Positions 11,029 to 21,413 of a stretch of 64,000 bases of DNA are shown piece by piece. The position numbers and the translations under genes are program-made. The number at the start of each line of letters is the position of its first letter. Position 1 is the first letter of the stretch. The stretch is from Eleusine coracana subsp. coracana (lineage: Eukaryota; Streptophyta; Magnoliopsida; Poales; Poaceae): contig CM064417.1 in the NCBI GenBank assembly GCA_032690845.1, positions 32,122,432-32,186,431 on the forward strand, read 5' to 3'. The notes under the pieces were generated by a model, which searched no databases, had not been told where the DNA came from, and saw only the letters and a program-made list of their open reading frames with translations.

Positions 11029-13156
11029 ATGCCGGGACAGGTGGAGAGTGTTCCCATATTTGATGAGGAGGACTATGGGTGTTGAAAGGCTCGTATGCAA
11101 GCCTACCTGGAGTCCCTTGATCTAGAGATATGGATGGTAACCCATGAGTCTGATGCGGATGTGAACTTGATTTCATTAAGTGCAACACCAAGGCCAAGAA
11201 TGCTCTGTTTGCATGCATATCTAAGGATGTCTTTGCTAGGTTGGATACAAGTTCTACAACACATGGTATCTGGATTGAGATTTAGGGTCTCCATGAGGGT
11301 ACCAGTGATGTCAAAGAGGAAAGATACTATGTGTTGAAGAACAAGTATGATAACTTCACTAGATTGCTACATGCGAGAGCTAATACTGATTATTCTCGCT
11401 TTCATGTACTAGTGAAGGAGACCAATGTTCTTGGGGATGACTTCAAGCTTAAGCCTGTCGAGGTGATAAGAAGATTCTTGAGGCTATTCAAAGACCCCGA
11501 GTATGAGTCCATCATCAACTTCACCTTGCAAGGTGACCTCAAGACCAAGACAATGAAGGATGTACTTGGCAAGATCACTGCCTTCGAGAGCTACTAGCTG
11601 GGTCTAGATGATCCTCAACCATCCACCCTTGCTCTTCAAGCTGACAAGCAAGAATCAAGCAAGAGCAAGAAAAACAAGAAGAAGGCAATCATTGAAGATG
11701 ATGATGATGGCGATGATGATGAAGGTGACCTGATTGAGGACTTAGCTCTTCTCATGATGAAGATGAAGACCTTCAATAACAAGTTTGCCTCCAAGTCTAG
11801 GGGCAAGTGCTTCAATTGTGGCTCAAAAAATCACTTTGTTCGAGAGTGCCCGAAGCCTAAGAAAGAAGGTTTCAAGTCCCGAGAGTCAAGTGATGAAGAA
11901 GAAGATGATGAAGACCCCAAAGCCAAGCAAAAGAAGAAGAGGTTCTTCAACAAGGACTAGAGCAAAGCCAAAGGAAAAGCCAAAGACTACAAGAAAAGAT
12001 TCTCACACAAGGCCCTTGTTGGGGAGTGGACAAGTGACAACTCAAGTGATGAGTCCTCTTCCTCAAGTGATGAAGAAGTGACCGGTCTAGCCATGATCAA
12101 GACCACATCACCACGAGCTCTCCGTCCACCTCCCATGTGCCTCATGGCCATGAGCCAACTTGGAGAGAGTGAGGATGAGAGCATCGACGACAGCAATGAT
12201 GAGGAGCTCTCCTGCGCTGAGCTTTGGAGTATGTTTGAGCAAGCCCGCGGCATCGCCATCAAGAAATCCAAGATGTTGGATGTGGTAAGAAAAGAGTGTA
12301 AGTTGGCTAAGGACCATGTTTGTGAGCTTGAGAGTGAGCTCAAGGACCTTGTCACATCTCATGAGGCCCTAAACAAGAGTTATGGCAAACTCAAGGGTGA
12401 TCATGTAGAGCTACATGAGAAGTACGAGGCCCTTGAACTTACTTTTGAGGTCATCAATGTTGATAACCTTGCTTCTCCCTCCTTTAGTTCACCTAAGAGT
12501 GATGCTTCTACTATGTGTGATGAACTAACCACCTCGATCAAGGTTTCTTCTCTTGAGTCATTTGTTTTAGAGGAATATCACAAGCTCAAGGAAGAGAGGA
12601 AGATGGTGATGGACGGCTTCGAAAGACTCACACGTGGTAGAGCCATCCAAAAGGAGATTCTTGGGAGAAACCTTGTGAACAATGTCTCCCATCGGGGACT
12701 TGACTTATATCCCACCGCCCTCGACATCATCGGCACGAATGACTCCATCCCGTTATGGACCAAGCCCCTACTCGCCGACGACTACTAATGTTGCAAGGAT
12801 GGTCAAACCATCAAGGATTGTCCTATGGTGAGAAGTTCCATTGTTTTATCTAACACTAACTTGTTCCATGAGAACACACATTTCAAGCTTTTTAGGAACA
12901 AGGATGGCAAGGTAAATGCAAAGGCTTTGGGACCACCAAACAAGAAGAGAAAGGTCAAAGCATATGGGTGCCTAAGTGCATTGTTGATTGTGAGAGGTCA
13001 ACGAAGTACAAATGGGTGCCTAAGAACAAGACCCAAAAGATGGTGGTGGTGGTGGACCGAGAGCTTCATGAAGATCATGTGAAGTCCACCACAAGTGACA
13101 TGGATCTCAATGTCATATCTACTCATGAGGGAGGTATCCGTGTTTGTTCTTGGTAG
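11029..13156 (+). pseudogene. Copia-type Gag of the Pol-less element, broken (left copy)
   Basis: An ATG at 11029, 38 bp after the primer site, opens a Gag-like protein. It is followed by a UBN2-like Gag core (about 11170-11597), an acidic and lysine-rich linker, a CCHC zinc knuckle CFNCGSKNHFVREC (about 11809-11850), an acidic serine-rich stretch, and a coiled-coil-like region rich in Glu, Leu and Lys (about 12230-12620). Damage includes a TGA near 11076, frameshifts near 11170 and 12965, TAG near 11285 and 11596, and a TAG at 11958-11960. The right copy has AAG at that last site and stays open there. It would coat the element RNA. No protease or polymerase follows, which is why I call the element non-autonomous. 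Confidence 0.78.
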
Positions 13157-15036
13157 TTGTAGTGTGTTTTTCCTTCTCTTACATTGCATGGTAATTAGGA
13201 CTCCTTTGTGACTAGTATGCTTTGCATCCATACATGTGTAAATAACTAAAAGAAAAACACATAAAAATTAGTCAATGTCTAACCCACTCAAGATAGCTAT
13301 AAGCAAGGGGGAGTGCTTGAGATGGTGGTTTGGCTTCTCTCAAGGCAAGAGTATGGCTTATAGTGAGTAGGCTTGAGAGGGGTTCAAACTTGACATTGTT
13401 AGGTTTCCTTTGTGTCTTGTTTAAAATTGCTTGCATTCACATGGCATGTTTACTTTTTTTGCATATGTAAAATGCTTGTTGCATGCATCATATAGGAAAC
13501 ACAAAGGAGGCTTGTCACATTTGGAGATATTTGTGCCTCATGATCTATATGAGATTACATCTCCACAAGTGTGACCAAAGGAAAAGATTGTGCTTCATGC
13601 CCATTGAGCAAGCTCTTATGAACTCCGAGGTTAAATCCACTCACGCAATTCATGGACTAAGGCTCATACATACCCATATTGTTGTAAATTGCCTTGGTTC
13701 TTATTTGCTCGATTCTTCATTTGACATTTGCAAAAATTACAAGGCTATAAAGAGCCACTATTTGAAAAGGAGTGTTTTAGAGTTCCCTTCATACTCCAAG
13801 TGTAGTGTTTAATTGGGTGTTAAGTGAGGGCACCTGAAAAATGGAGAATCTCCTTGTCTCAGCGAATTCCTGGTAGTGATCGTACAGTCCGGTCATATGA
13901 TCATATAGTCGGGTCTGTGCAGCAATGCACAATGCTTCGGGGAGGATGAAAATGGAGACCGGATGAAACCCTTCTAAAGAGTGGACAGTCCGGTCTGCAC
14001 AAGTTCTATTTCAACAAAACCTTGGTTCTCAGAACTCCCAAAATGACCAGATGGTCCGGTCTAGTGAGCGGATGGTCTGGTAACTACGGTTGATCGTGTG
14101 ATGTAGTTCTCAATCTTGATCATTGATCGCATCCTTGTGTGATCTCGGCCATCGGCTAATATTTGACCTAGGTCAAATTCGTGTCAGTTGTTTTCTTCCT
14201 CGTTCCCGTCCCCGACGCTGAGTCCCTGCTTTGTTCACGCCGCAGTTGCCTCCACCACCTCGTCGATGTCGCACCCTCACTGGAGAGCCACCGCGCCTCC
14301 TCACCCAGCTTCAGCAGCGCCGCTGCCACGCCTCCGCTCCCTTGCAGCTGCCTTGCGCGCGCCGCCGTGAACCCTAGCGCCACTCGCGCCCGCCTGCACA
14401 CGTGCACCGCTGCTCACCGCCACCTGTCGTCCTGCCGCGCGCTGCCGATAGTCGTCATCCACTCACCTCCTAGCGCGCGCATGTCCAGACCACCAGAGCC
14501 GAGCTCCACTACAAGGATTAGGGCAAGTTGATCCCCCCCCCCTCTCCGCCCCCCTTCTCCATTGCTGACAAGAAAAATCTCACCTTTTTCGGCGATCAAT
14601 CGTGTGTTCTCCGAGGTACTCGTCATCAATTCTCCAGGGAATCACACATTCTCTCCAATTCATCGTTTATACCCTGATTGTCGAGCAATTTTCTTAATTG
14701 ATGCAATTGGATTAAATGCCCATGTTTAGTTGCATTAATTAGGTAATTATCTGAACCTAGCTGCAATTAATTCCATGCCTATCTATTAATTGCATGTCTA
14801 GAGTTTGTCTCCTGTCTAGTCTACAGTTAGATTAATTGCCTATTATTTTACTATACACTAGATGACTCGCATCAGCTACATATAGTCGATGATCACTGTT
14901 GTTACCTTGCATATTTGTCTAGTGATCATGTCCATCTCAGTGCTAGGATTTCTATTGCGCCTTCTTTCCTAGCGATGCTATGATTGTAGATTACATAGAT
15001 TCTATGCTTATCCTGTCTATACCTATGTGCTTGCAG
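13157..15036 (+). other. Long non-coding internal region of the Copia-like element
   Basis: No credible coding sequence. At 13858-14090 several CCGGTC-type motifs recur (for example CAGTCCGGTC), like those in the LTR. A GC-rich block follows at about 14170-14530, then an AT-rich stretch ending in a pyrimidine-poor TTGCAG at 15031-15036. That could act as a 3' splice site for the next ORF, which lacks a good ATG at its start. Confidence 0.5.
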
Positions 15037-16564
15037 TGACACTTGACAGCAGAGATTGCAGGATCAGGTCAGGACAAGGGTAAGGGCAAGATGCCAGAGA
15101 AGCCTAGAGGCAAGAAGAGAACCAGACTGGACCCAGAGTCAGAGAGGGCCTTGAGGGTTGCACAACATGTAGAGGCTATGGAGACAGCACGTAGGACACC
15201 CAGAGCACTGTTGATCATAGACGACTAGGGTTGCAGGAGGAGCACCAGGCAGAGGACCACAGGACCAGAGCTATACACAGGGGTCAGGTTGCCAACTTGG
15301 TCGCAGCGTACTCTGGCTTCTCGTCAGGAGAGGTCGTCGAGACCTGCGGAGCAGGGATCCTCCAGATAGCAGGAGGAGGAGTTAGAGGACGAGGATGAGG
15401 GCTCAGAGTCTAAGGAGTCTAAGGAGGAGGAGGAGACTGAGCAGACAGCACAGCCACAGAGGACTGTTTGGGCAGGAGACTCGAGGTGCACCTGTGTACT
15501 GTGCACGAGGAGGCTGTAGAGACTAGTGGACGCAGCCGGAGAGACAAACATTCTTAAGGTTCATGCGAAGGATCTTAAGTAGCTTTGTCTTTTCTCCTTC
15601 AAGCAGTGGGTTCCAGTCCCCAGTGACCCTGCTGCAGGATAGAGTTATTGGACCGGTCTTTAGAGGAGGATCGGTGAGCGACTGAGACGCTACCTTGCCA
15701 TGAAGGGCAAGGCTGGACTATTTGTGCCACAACAGTACACGTTGTACCTGGTCATGAGGAGGGCCACAGGCACTGACATGGAGCAGTACTTCACGTACTT
15801 GCCAGGGCTAGCAGAGCTAGTTACTGCTCCATACAGGTACAGTGAGGACATTATCATGGAGTTCTATGCTACACTGTGGGTAGCTAGAGACCGCTCAAAG
15901 ATCTGGTTTCTATTCAGAGGACAACCACAACATGTGATCAGGGAGGATCTCTTAGCTAATATCGGACTTCTTGCTTCAGATTTCCAGCTACACAGGAGTG
16001 CCTATGGGACCCTTGTTCCACCTCGCAGACCACAGGGAGGAACACTACCTCCAGACGACATGGTGTCGATTGCCTTTCCACCACCACACATCCCAGGTTT
16101 TGACAGAGGCCCTGCGAGACTCGCCGTAGAGGCCAAGGTGATCAGAGCGATAGTCACCAGGACTATCATTCCTAGCTTTGGGTACAGAGAGGAGTTCACA
16201 CTTCTACATCAGTGGGCAGTGGCTGCTATTCTAAGGAGACAGTAGCTTGACCTTGTAGATCTTCTGATTGGTGAGATGGAGGAGGTTATTTATGAGAGGC
16301 TCAAAGGACGTCACTTAGTCTACAGTCCATACATCTGCCATCTTTTTAAGAGGATGAGACTAGTGACTGAGGAGCAGTATGAGACATTCTTTGAGGTGAG
16401 GACCAGCTACTCACCTCGACTCCACAGGGGATCACAGTCAGCCTCGAGTCAGCATATGGGAGAGGAAGAACAGGAGTCACAGCCAGTCACTCACGAGCAG
16501 GCAGCTCATCCAAAGACGGTGGTTCCTGAGTCAGCTAGCACAGGAGCACGTCCCCAGCCTGCAG
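15037..16564 (+). pseudogene. Second ORF of the Copia-like element, 5' part
   Basis: One continuous frame (codons starting at positions congruent to 1 mod 3) runs from about 15037 to the CRM-like insertion at 16565 and resumes at 23960. The N-terminal part is basic then acidic (runs of Glu near 15370-15450). The central part (about 15700-16400) resembles a plant protein family annotated as putative plant transposon protein (possibly the Pfam Transposase_32 family), with FYATLWVARDRSKIWFLF near 15870-15920. In-frame TAGs lie at 15226, 15367, 15517, 15580, 15640, 15661 and 16243; there is no TAA or TGA. It could encode a Gag-like or accessory protein. Its function is unknown to me. Confidence 0.65.
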
Positions 16565-17488
16565 TGATGTGGACAAGGGTTCCCGATCTTCCGAAAGGTT
16601 CTTGGTAAGTTGATTTGGTCGGAGGCGACACATAAATCGATCCGGCTTCAGAACAGCACGTTCTAAACCCCGCAATCGCAGCACGACGTCTCCTCTGGTT
16701 ATCAACCGTCCAAAAGACGATTGACCTCACCGAGAAGGCTAATCCCTGCCTACGAATCAAGAACACAAGCAAGAACAACAAAGAATGCAACACAATTGCA
16801 GATGTATGATTAAACTCTCGAAGTTGGGGTCTCACAAACCGATGAACGACGAAACTGTTTAGGAACAGAATTGATCTAAGCAAAACCCGAACCCTAATGG
16901 TGCGGAGGCAGCTATATATAAAGACCTTAGGGTCGTGCAAGACCCTCTGGACGCGCCCCTAATTGGGCTGAACTAGATACAAAGCCCAAAGGAAAAAAAT
17001 AGGCGACGCAGCACCGACACAGATTCTGGACTCTCTCTTGTTTTGATGATTACCGATGACTCCTGATGAATTTTGACATGAGGCCGGCGGCATTGGAAAG
17101 GTCTTCTCCTTATCTTTCCGTGCATATGTAGAACGTCCAAATCCGAGTCCGTATGCGTCCTGGGCGACCGTTTTAGTACGGACTGGTCCTAGGCCCCGAA
17201 ACAGACTCGAAGTCGGTTTTGATTGGGCCTCCACTTTGGCTTCCAAGCTCTTGCTGGTCCTCCACGTTCCCAAATCCTTCTCCCATCATCTCCTGGTCCT
17301 CTCCATGGTTTCTAATCATAAAATAATCATTAGATAGCAAACCATTCTCAAAAGTAACATATAGCAAAGAACGTAGGAACGAGCTCACCTCTAAATTTAG
17401 TTGTCGTGCACGAGCTCTAGTCATTGGACCTTGCAAGTCCAGATTTGGAGGAGTGTTGTGTGTATCCATAGGAGTGATGTCCTCATCA
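16565..17488 (-). repeat. 3' LTR of the CRM-like element
   Basis: It matches 23031-23954 at all but about 25 positions. In minus-strand orientation the first 316 bp also encode the C-terminal tail of the polyprotein, which stops at 17173. Confidence 0.93.
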
Positions 17489-19479
17489 TCCTCCCCCTCT
17501 TGAAGTGGAGTCGTCCTCGACTCAAGCTCATCCTCTTCTCCCAGGTATGGTTTCAAATCTGAAATGTTAAAAGTAGGACTAACCCCGAACTCGGGAGGCA
17601 ACTCAAGTTTGTATGCATTATCATTAATCTTCTCTATTATTTTGAATGGGCCATCTGCTCTAGGCATTAGTTTAGACTTTCTCAATTCTGGAAATCTATC
17701 CTTCCTTAAGTGTAACCACACTAAATCTCCTACATCAAGCTTTACTTCCTTTCTTCCCTTACTACCAGCAATTTTATACTTTTCATTCATCTTTTCAATG
17801 CTAAGTCTAGTGGTCTCATGTATTTGCAAAATAAATTCAGCACGCTCCTTAGCATCAATATGAACTCTCTCATTAATAGGTAGAGGAAGTATATCAAGTG
17901 GAGTACGGGGACCAAAACCATACACTACCTTGAATGGACTTACCTTGGTAGTAGAATGTGTTGCCCGATTATAAGCAAACTCAACATGAGGTAAGCATTC
18001 TTCCCATTGCTTCAAATTTTTCTTCAAAACAGCTCGCAACATAGTACCCAAAGTGCGGTTCACAACCTCAGTTTGTCCATCAGTTTGTGGATGACAAGTT
18101 GTAGAAAATAACAACTTTGTACCCAACTTATTCCAAAGCGTGCGCCAAAAATGACTCAAGAATTTTGCATCACGATCTGAAACAATAGTAGAAGGCATAC
18201 CATGCAAACGTACAATTTCTTTGAAAAAAAGATTAGCAATATAACTAGCATCATCAGTTTTATGACATGATATAAAGTGTGCCATCTTGGAAAAACGATC
18301 CACGACAACAAAAATGCTATCGCTCCCCCTCTTAGTCCTAGGCAGTCCTAAAATAAAGTCCATAGAAATATCCGCCCAAGGAATAGAAGGAACAGGAAGT
18401 GGCATGTATAAACCATGTGGATTCAATCGAGACTTAGCTTTTTGACATGTAGTGCAGCGAGCAACAAAACGCTCAACATCTTTCCTCATCCTTGGCCAAA
18501 AGAAGTGTGTGGCCAAAATATCCTCTGTCTTCTTAGCACCAAAATGACCCATCAATCCACCTCCATGCGCCTCCTGCAACAACAAAAGACGAACGGAACC
18601 AACTGGAATGCATAGGCGGTTAGCTCTAAACAAGAATCCATCATTCAACACAAATTTGTGCCAAGCACGACCTTCTTTACAGTGCAGCAATACATCTTTA
18701 AAATCAACATCAGCAACATATTGTTCTTTAATTGCCTCAAGTCCAAAAATTCTACAATCAAGTTGAGACAACAAAGTATATCGCCTAGATAAAGCATCAG
18801 CAATCATATTATCCTTCCCTTTCTTATGTTTAATAATATAAGGAAAAGACTCAATAAACTCAACCCATTTAGCATGTCTACGGTTCAAATTGCCTTGAGA
18901 ACGAATATACTTAAGTGATTCATGATCAGAATGAATAACAAATTCTTTGGGCAACAAATAATGACGCCACGTCTCTAAAGAACGTACAAGTGCATATAGT
19001 TCCTTATCATACGTGGAATAATTCAAAACAGGCCCAGTAATTTTCTCACTAAAGTATGCAACAGGTTTACCATCTTGCATCAAAACACCACCAATGCCTA
19101 TACCACTAGCATCACATTCAAGCTCAAAAGTCTTATCAAAATTGGGTAATTGCAGCAATGGTGCATGTGTAAGTTTGTCCTTCAAAGCATCAAAAGACTC
19201 ATGATGTACCTTACCAAAATGGAAGTCAACGCCCTTCTTTGTCAACTCATGCAATGGTGCAGCAATGGTGCTGAAATCTTTGACAAAGCGGCGGTAGAAA
19301 CCTGCAAGACCAAGAAAACTCCTCACCTGTGTGATAGTTTTTGGTACAGGCCAGCTCTTTATGGCTTCAATCTTCGCCTCATCCACCTCAATTCCCTGTG
19401 GAGTCACAACATAGCCAAGAAAAGAGACTCGATCCGTGCAAAAGGTGCACTTCTCAAGGTTACCAAATAAACGTGCAAC
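17173..19479 (-). CDS. CRM-like Pol, 3' half: RNase H, integrase and LTR-encoded tail
   Basis: The minus-strand frame after the TAA at 19480-19482 remains open for about 770 codons. Order: end of the reverse transcriptase connection, an RNase H domain (ECDASGIGIGGVL, about 19105-19070; SDHESLKYI, about 18930), the integrase zinc-binding motif with CTTCQKAK (about 18450), an integrase core with VSDRDAKF (about 18170) and HPQTDGQTEVVNR (about 18080), then a chromodomain-region-like C-terminus (GPFKIIEKINDNAYKLELPP, about 17650-17590). The final 105 codons lie inside the 3' LTR, beginning around the EGEDDEDI motif. This overlap is a known property of CRM elements. The frame is the same as the upstream protease-RT segment; only a TAA separates them. 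Confidence 0.85.
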   Translation of the reverse strand, partial: VARLFGNLEKCTFCTDRVSFLGYVVTPQGIEVDEAKIEAIKSWPVPKTITQVRSFLGLAGFYRRFVKDFSTIAAPLHELTKKGVDFHFGKVHHESFDALKDKLTHAPLLQLPNFDKTFELECDASGIGIGGVLMQDGKPVAYFSEKITGPVLNYSTYDKELYALVRSLETWRHYLLPKEFVIHSDHESLKYIRSQGNLNRRHAKWVEFIESFPYIIKHKKGKDNMIADALSRRYTLLSQLDCRIFGLEAIKEQYVADVDFKDVLLHCKEGRAWHKFVLNDGFLFRANRLCIPVGSVRLLLLQEAHGGGLMGHFGAKKTEDILATHFFWPRMRKDVERFVARCTTCQKAKSRLNPHGLYMPLPVPSIPWADISMDFILGLPRTKRGSDSIFVVVDRFSKMAHFISCHKTDDASYIANLFFKEIVRLHGMPSTIVSDRDAKFLSHFWRTLWNKLGTKLLFSTTCHPQTDGQTEVVNRTLGTMLRAVLKKNLKQWEECLPHVEFAYNRATHSTTKVSPFKVVYGFGPRTPLDILPLPINERVHIDAKERAEFILQIHETTRLSIEKMNEKYKIAGSKGRKEVKLDVGDLVWLHLRKDRFPELRKSKLMPRADGPFKIIEKINDNAYKLELPPEFGVSPTFNISDLKPYLGEEDELESRTTPLQEGEDDEDITPMDTHNTPPNLDLQGPMTRARARQLNLEVSSFLRSLLYVTFENGLLSNDYFMIRNHGEDQEMMGEGFGNVEDQQELGSQSGGPIKTDFESVSGPRTSPY
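17489..17502 (-). other. Polypurine tract of the CRM-like element
   Basis: AAGAGGGGGAGGA on the minus strand directly abuts the start of the 3' LTR, the expected plus-strand priming site. Confidence 0.8.
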
Positions 19480-21366
19480 TTACAAAGCATCAAAAACAGC
19501 ACGCAAATGAATCATATGATCATCCATGGATCTGCTATAAATCAAGATATCATCAAAGTAAACAACCACAAATTTGCCAATAAAAGGTCTTAAAACCTCA
19601 TTCATCAAACGCATGAAAGTACTGGGTGCATTAGTTAACCCAAAAGGCATTACTAACCACTCATACAACCCGAATTTGGTTTTGAAAGCTGTTTTCCATT
19701 CATCTCCAAGTTTCATTCTAATTTGATGGTAGCCACTACGCAAATCAATTTTAGTGAAAATTATAGCACCACATAACTCATCAAGCATGTCGTGTAGCCT
19801 AGGAATAGGATGACGATACCTAATAGTAATGTTATTTATGGCTCTACAATCTACACATATACGCCAAGAACCATCTTTCTTAGGAACCAAAAGTACAGGA
19901 ACAGCACAAGGACTAAGTGATTGACGAACATACCCACGATCCAAAAGGTCTTGGACTTGTCGTTGTATCTCCTTAGTCTCCTCAGGGTTGGTCCTATAAG
20001 CAGCACGGTTTGGTAAAGTAGCACCAGGAATCAAATCAATTTGATGCTCAATCCCTCTCAAAGGTGGCAATCCCGGGGGTATCTCAGCTGGGAAAACATC
20101 CTCATACTCCTGCAAAAGGTTAGTGACAGCAGGAGGCAAAGCACTAGAAGCAATATCACCAAGCAAAAACAAGGCTTGTTTGCATATCAAAGCATAGCAA
20201 ATATCATCAGTAGAAATTTCAGCAAGCTCAGATTTTGTGGCAAGACATGAACGACCTTGTAATTTAATTGCAGCACCCTTAGAACTTGAAGAATCATTAA
20301 CATTACTTGGTGTAGAAGCAGAATTAACAGGTTGCTGAATTTCAGGGCGTTTATTTTTCAAACTAGCAGCTCGTTCTAAATCAGCTTGTACAATTTCAGC
20401 AGGGGTCATTGGTAACAAAGTAATTTTAGTTCCTTGATGCATAAAAGTGTACTTATTACTTTTACCATGGTGTACAGCATCATTATCAAATTCCCAAGGT
20501 CTACCCAATAAAAGTGAACAAGCTTGCATGGGTACAACATCACAATCAACAGAATCCACATAGGAACCAATGGAAAAAGGAACTCTGCAAGTTTGTGTTA
20601 CCTTAGCTTTTCCAGAGTCATTTAACCACTGAATGTAGTATGGATGTGGATGTGGGCGTGTGGTCAAATCAAGCTTCTTAACCACATCAGAACTCACCAA
20701 ATTGTTGCAGCTTCCTCCATCAATGATGACACGTGCCCGACGGTTCTTGATGACGAAGAAAATCTGGAACAAGTTATGTCGCTGCATCATCTCGGGCTGC
20801 TGGACTTGTGTGCTAAGCACACGCTGCACAATAATATTCATATAGCCCGTGGTATCTCCGCCTCCAAGGACGAGGTCACCGCTGGTGGCAGCGACATCCT
20901 CCTCCTCATCCTCCACATCGGAGGCGCTCATGTAACCGCCATCATCTGTCGCCACATCTGCCCGCCTACTTGGGCAATCTTTCTGCACATGGCCAAGACC
21001 ATGGCAGCGGTGGCACTGAATCCCTGTAGTACGTCCCGTCGAAGCAACAGAGGAAGCACTACTAGCCGGTACCTGCATAGAATTTTTACCTGAGCGCGTA
21101 GAAGGGGCAGGGGCTGATCTTGGTGCTGCAGAAACAACACTAGCTGGTGGGGGCGGCCGGAAAGATGGCTTGGGCAGCCCCGAAGTCCCCGTCAGCCGTG
21201 GTGGGTAGAAATTCCTGGACTTGCTATACTCCTCAAAAGCCTGGAAAAGTCCCTGTGATTCTTTCTCTGCAAGCATAGCATACTGGAAACACTGGTTGAG
21301 GGTATAAAATTCTTTATAATCAAGGATGTCCTGATTTCTTTTCTCAAACCAGAATAAAAGCGGCAA
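19480..21366 (-). CDS. CRM-like Gag end, protease and reverse transcriptase
   Basis: This minus-strand open frame contains the end of Gag, a CCHC knuckle CHRCHGLGHVQKDC (about 21025-20985), a retropepsin-like domain with VIIDGGSCNNLVS (about 20730-20690), and a reverse transcriptase with WRICVDCRAINN (about 19870), TKIDLRSGYHQI (about 19740) and the catalytic YFDDIL (about 19560). It ends in a TAA at 19480-19482 just before RNase H. It lies in a different frame from the upstream Gag segment, so a frameshift occurred near 21340. The same TAA is present in the right copy (63972-63974), so it predates the duplication. The product would process the polyprotein and copy the element RNA. Confidence 0.85.
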   Translation of the reverse strand: MPLLFWFEKRNQDILDYKEFYTLNQCFQYAMLAEKESQGLFQAFEEYSKSRNFYPPRLTGTSGLPKPSFRPPPPASVVSAAPRSAPAPSTRSGKNSMQVPASSASSVASTGRTTGIQCHRCHGLGHVQKDCPSRRADVATDDGGYMSASDVEDEEEDVAATSGDLVLGGGDTTGYMNIIVQRVLSTQVQQPEMMQRHNLFQIFFVIKNRRARVIIDGGSCNNLVSSDVVKKLDLTTRPHPHPYYIQWLNDSGKAKVTQTCRVPFSIGSYVDSVDCDVVPMQACSLLLGRPWEFDNDAVHHGKSNKYTFMHQGTKITLLPMTPAEIVQADLERAASLKNKRPEIQQPVNSASTPSNVNDSSSSKGAAIKLQGRSCLATKSELAEISTDDICYALICKQALFLLGDIASSALPPAVTNLLQEYEDVFPAEIPPGLPPLRGIEHQIDLIPGATLPNRAAYRTNPEETKEIQRQVQDLLDRGYVRQSLSPCAVPVLLVPKKDGSWRICVDCRAINNITIRYRHPIPRLHDMLDELCGAIIFTKIDLRSGYHQIRMKLGDEWKTAFKTKFGLYEWLVMPFGLTNAPSTFMRLMNEVLRPFIGKFVVVYFDDILIYSRSMDDHMIHLRAVFDAL

Positions 21367-21413
21367 ATCTGATCCTCTACTTTTTCAACCACAGCACAAC
21401 GAATCAAACCCTT

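Larger units (their letters stand above)
1..19508 (+). repeat. Left copy of a >19.5-kb direct repeat (matches 41791-64000)
   Basis: Position 1 aligns with 41791 and the match continues to the window end (64000 aligns with 19508). The offset is 41790 at the start and changes at indels: 41788, 41786, 41784, then 44411 (2.6-kb gap), 44482 (71-bp gap), 44480 and 44492. Between indels only scattered single-base differences are visible. The repeated stretch includes a complete nested set of transposons at the same insertion sites, so the two copies are duplicates of one locus and not independent insertions. The true repeat unit may be the whole 1-41790 interval. A tandem genomic duplication and two haplotypes joined in an assembly are both compatible with what is seen. 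Confidence 0.95.

Noticed and set aside
14168..14629. GC-rich ORFs on both strands that look gene-like
   Set aside because: They lie within the non-coding middle of the Copia-like element, lack domains, and overlap in both directions.
16506..16940. 144-codon minus-strand ORF
   Set aside because: It crosses the boundary between the Copia-like element and the inserted LTR, so it is not an ancestral protein frame. A nearly identical frame in the 5' LTR supports this.
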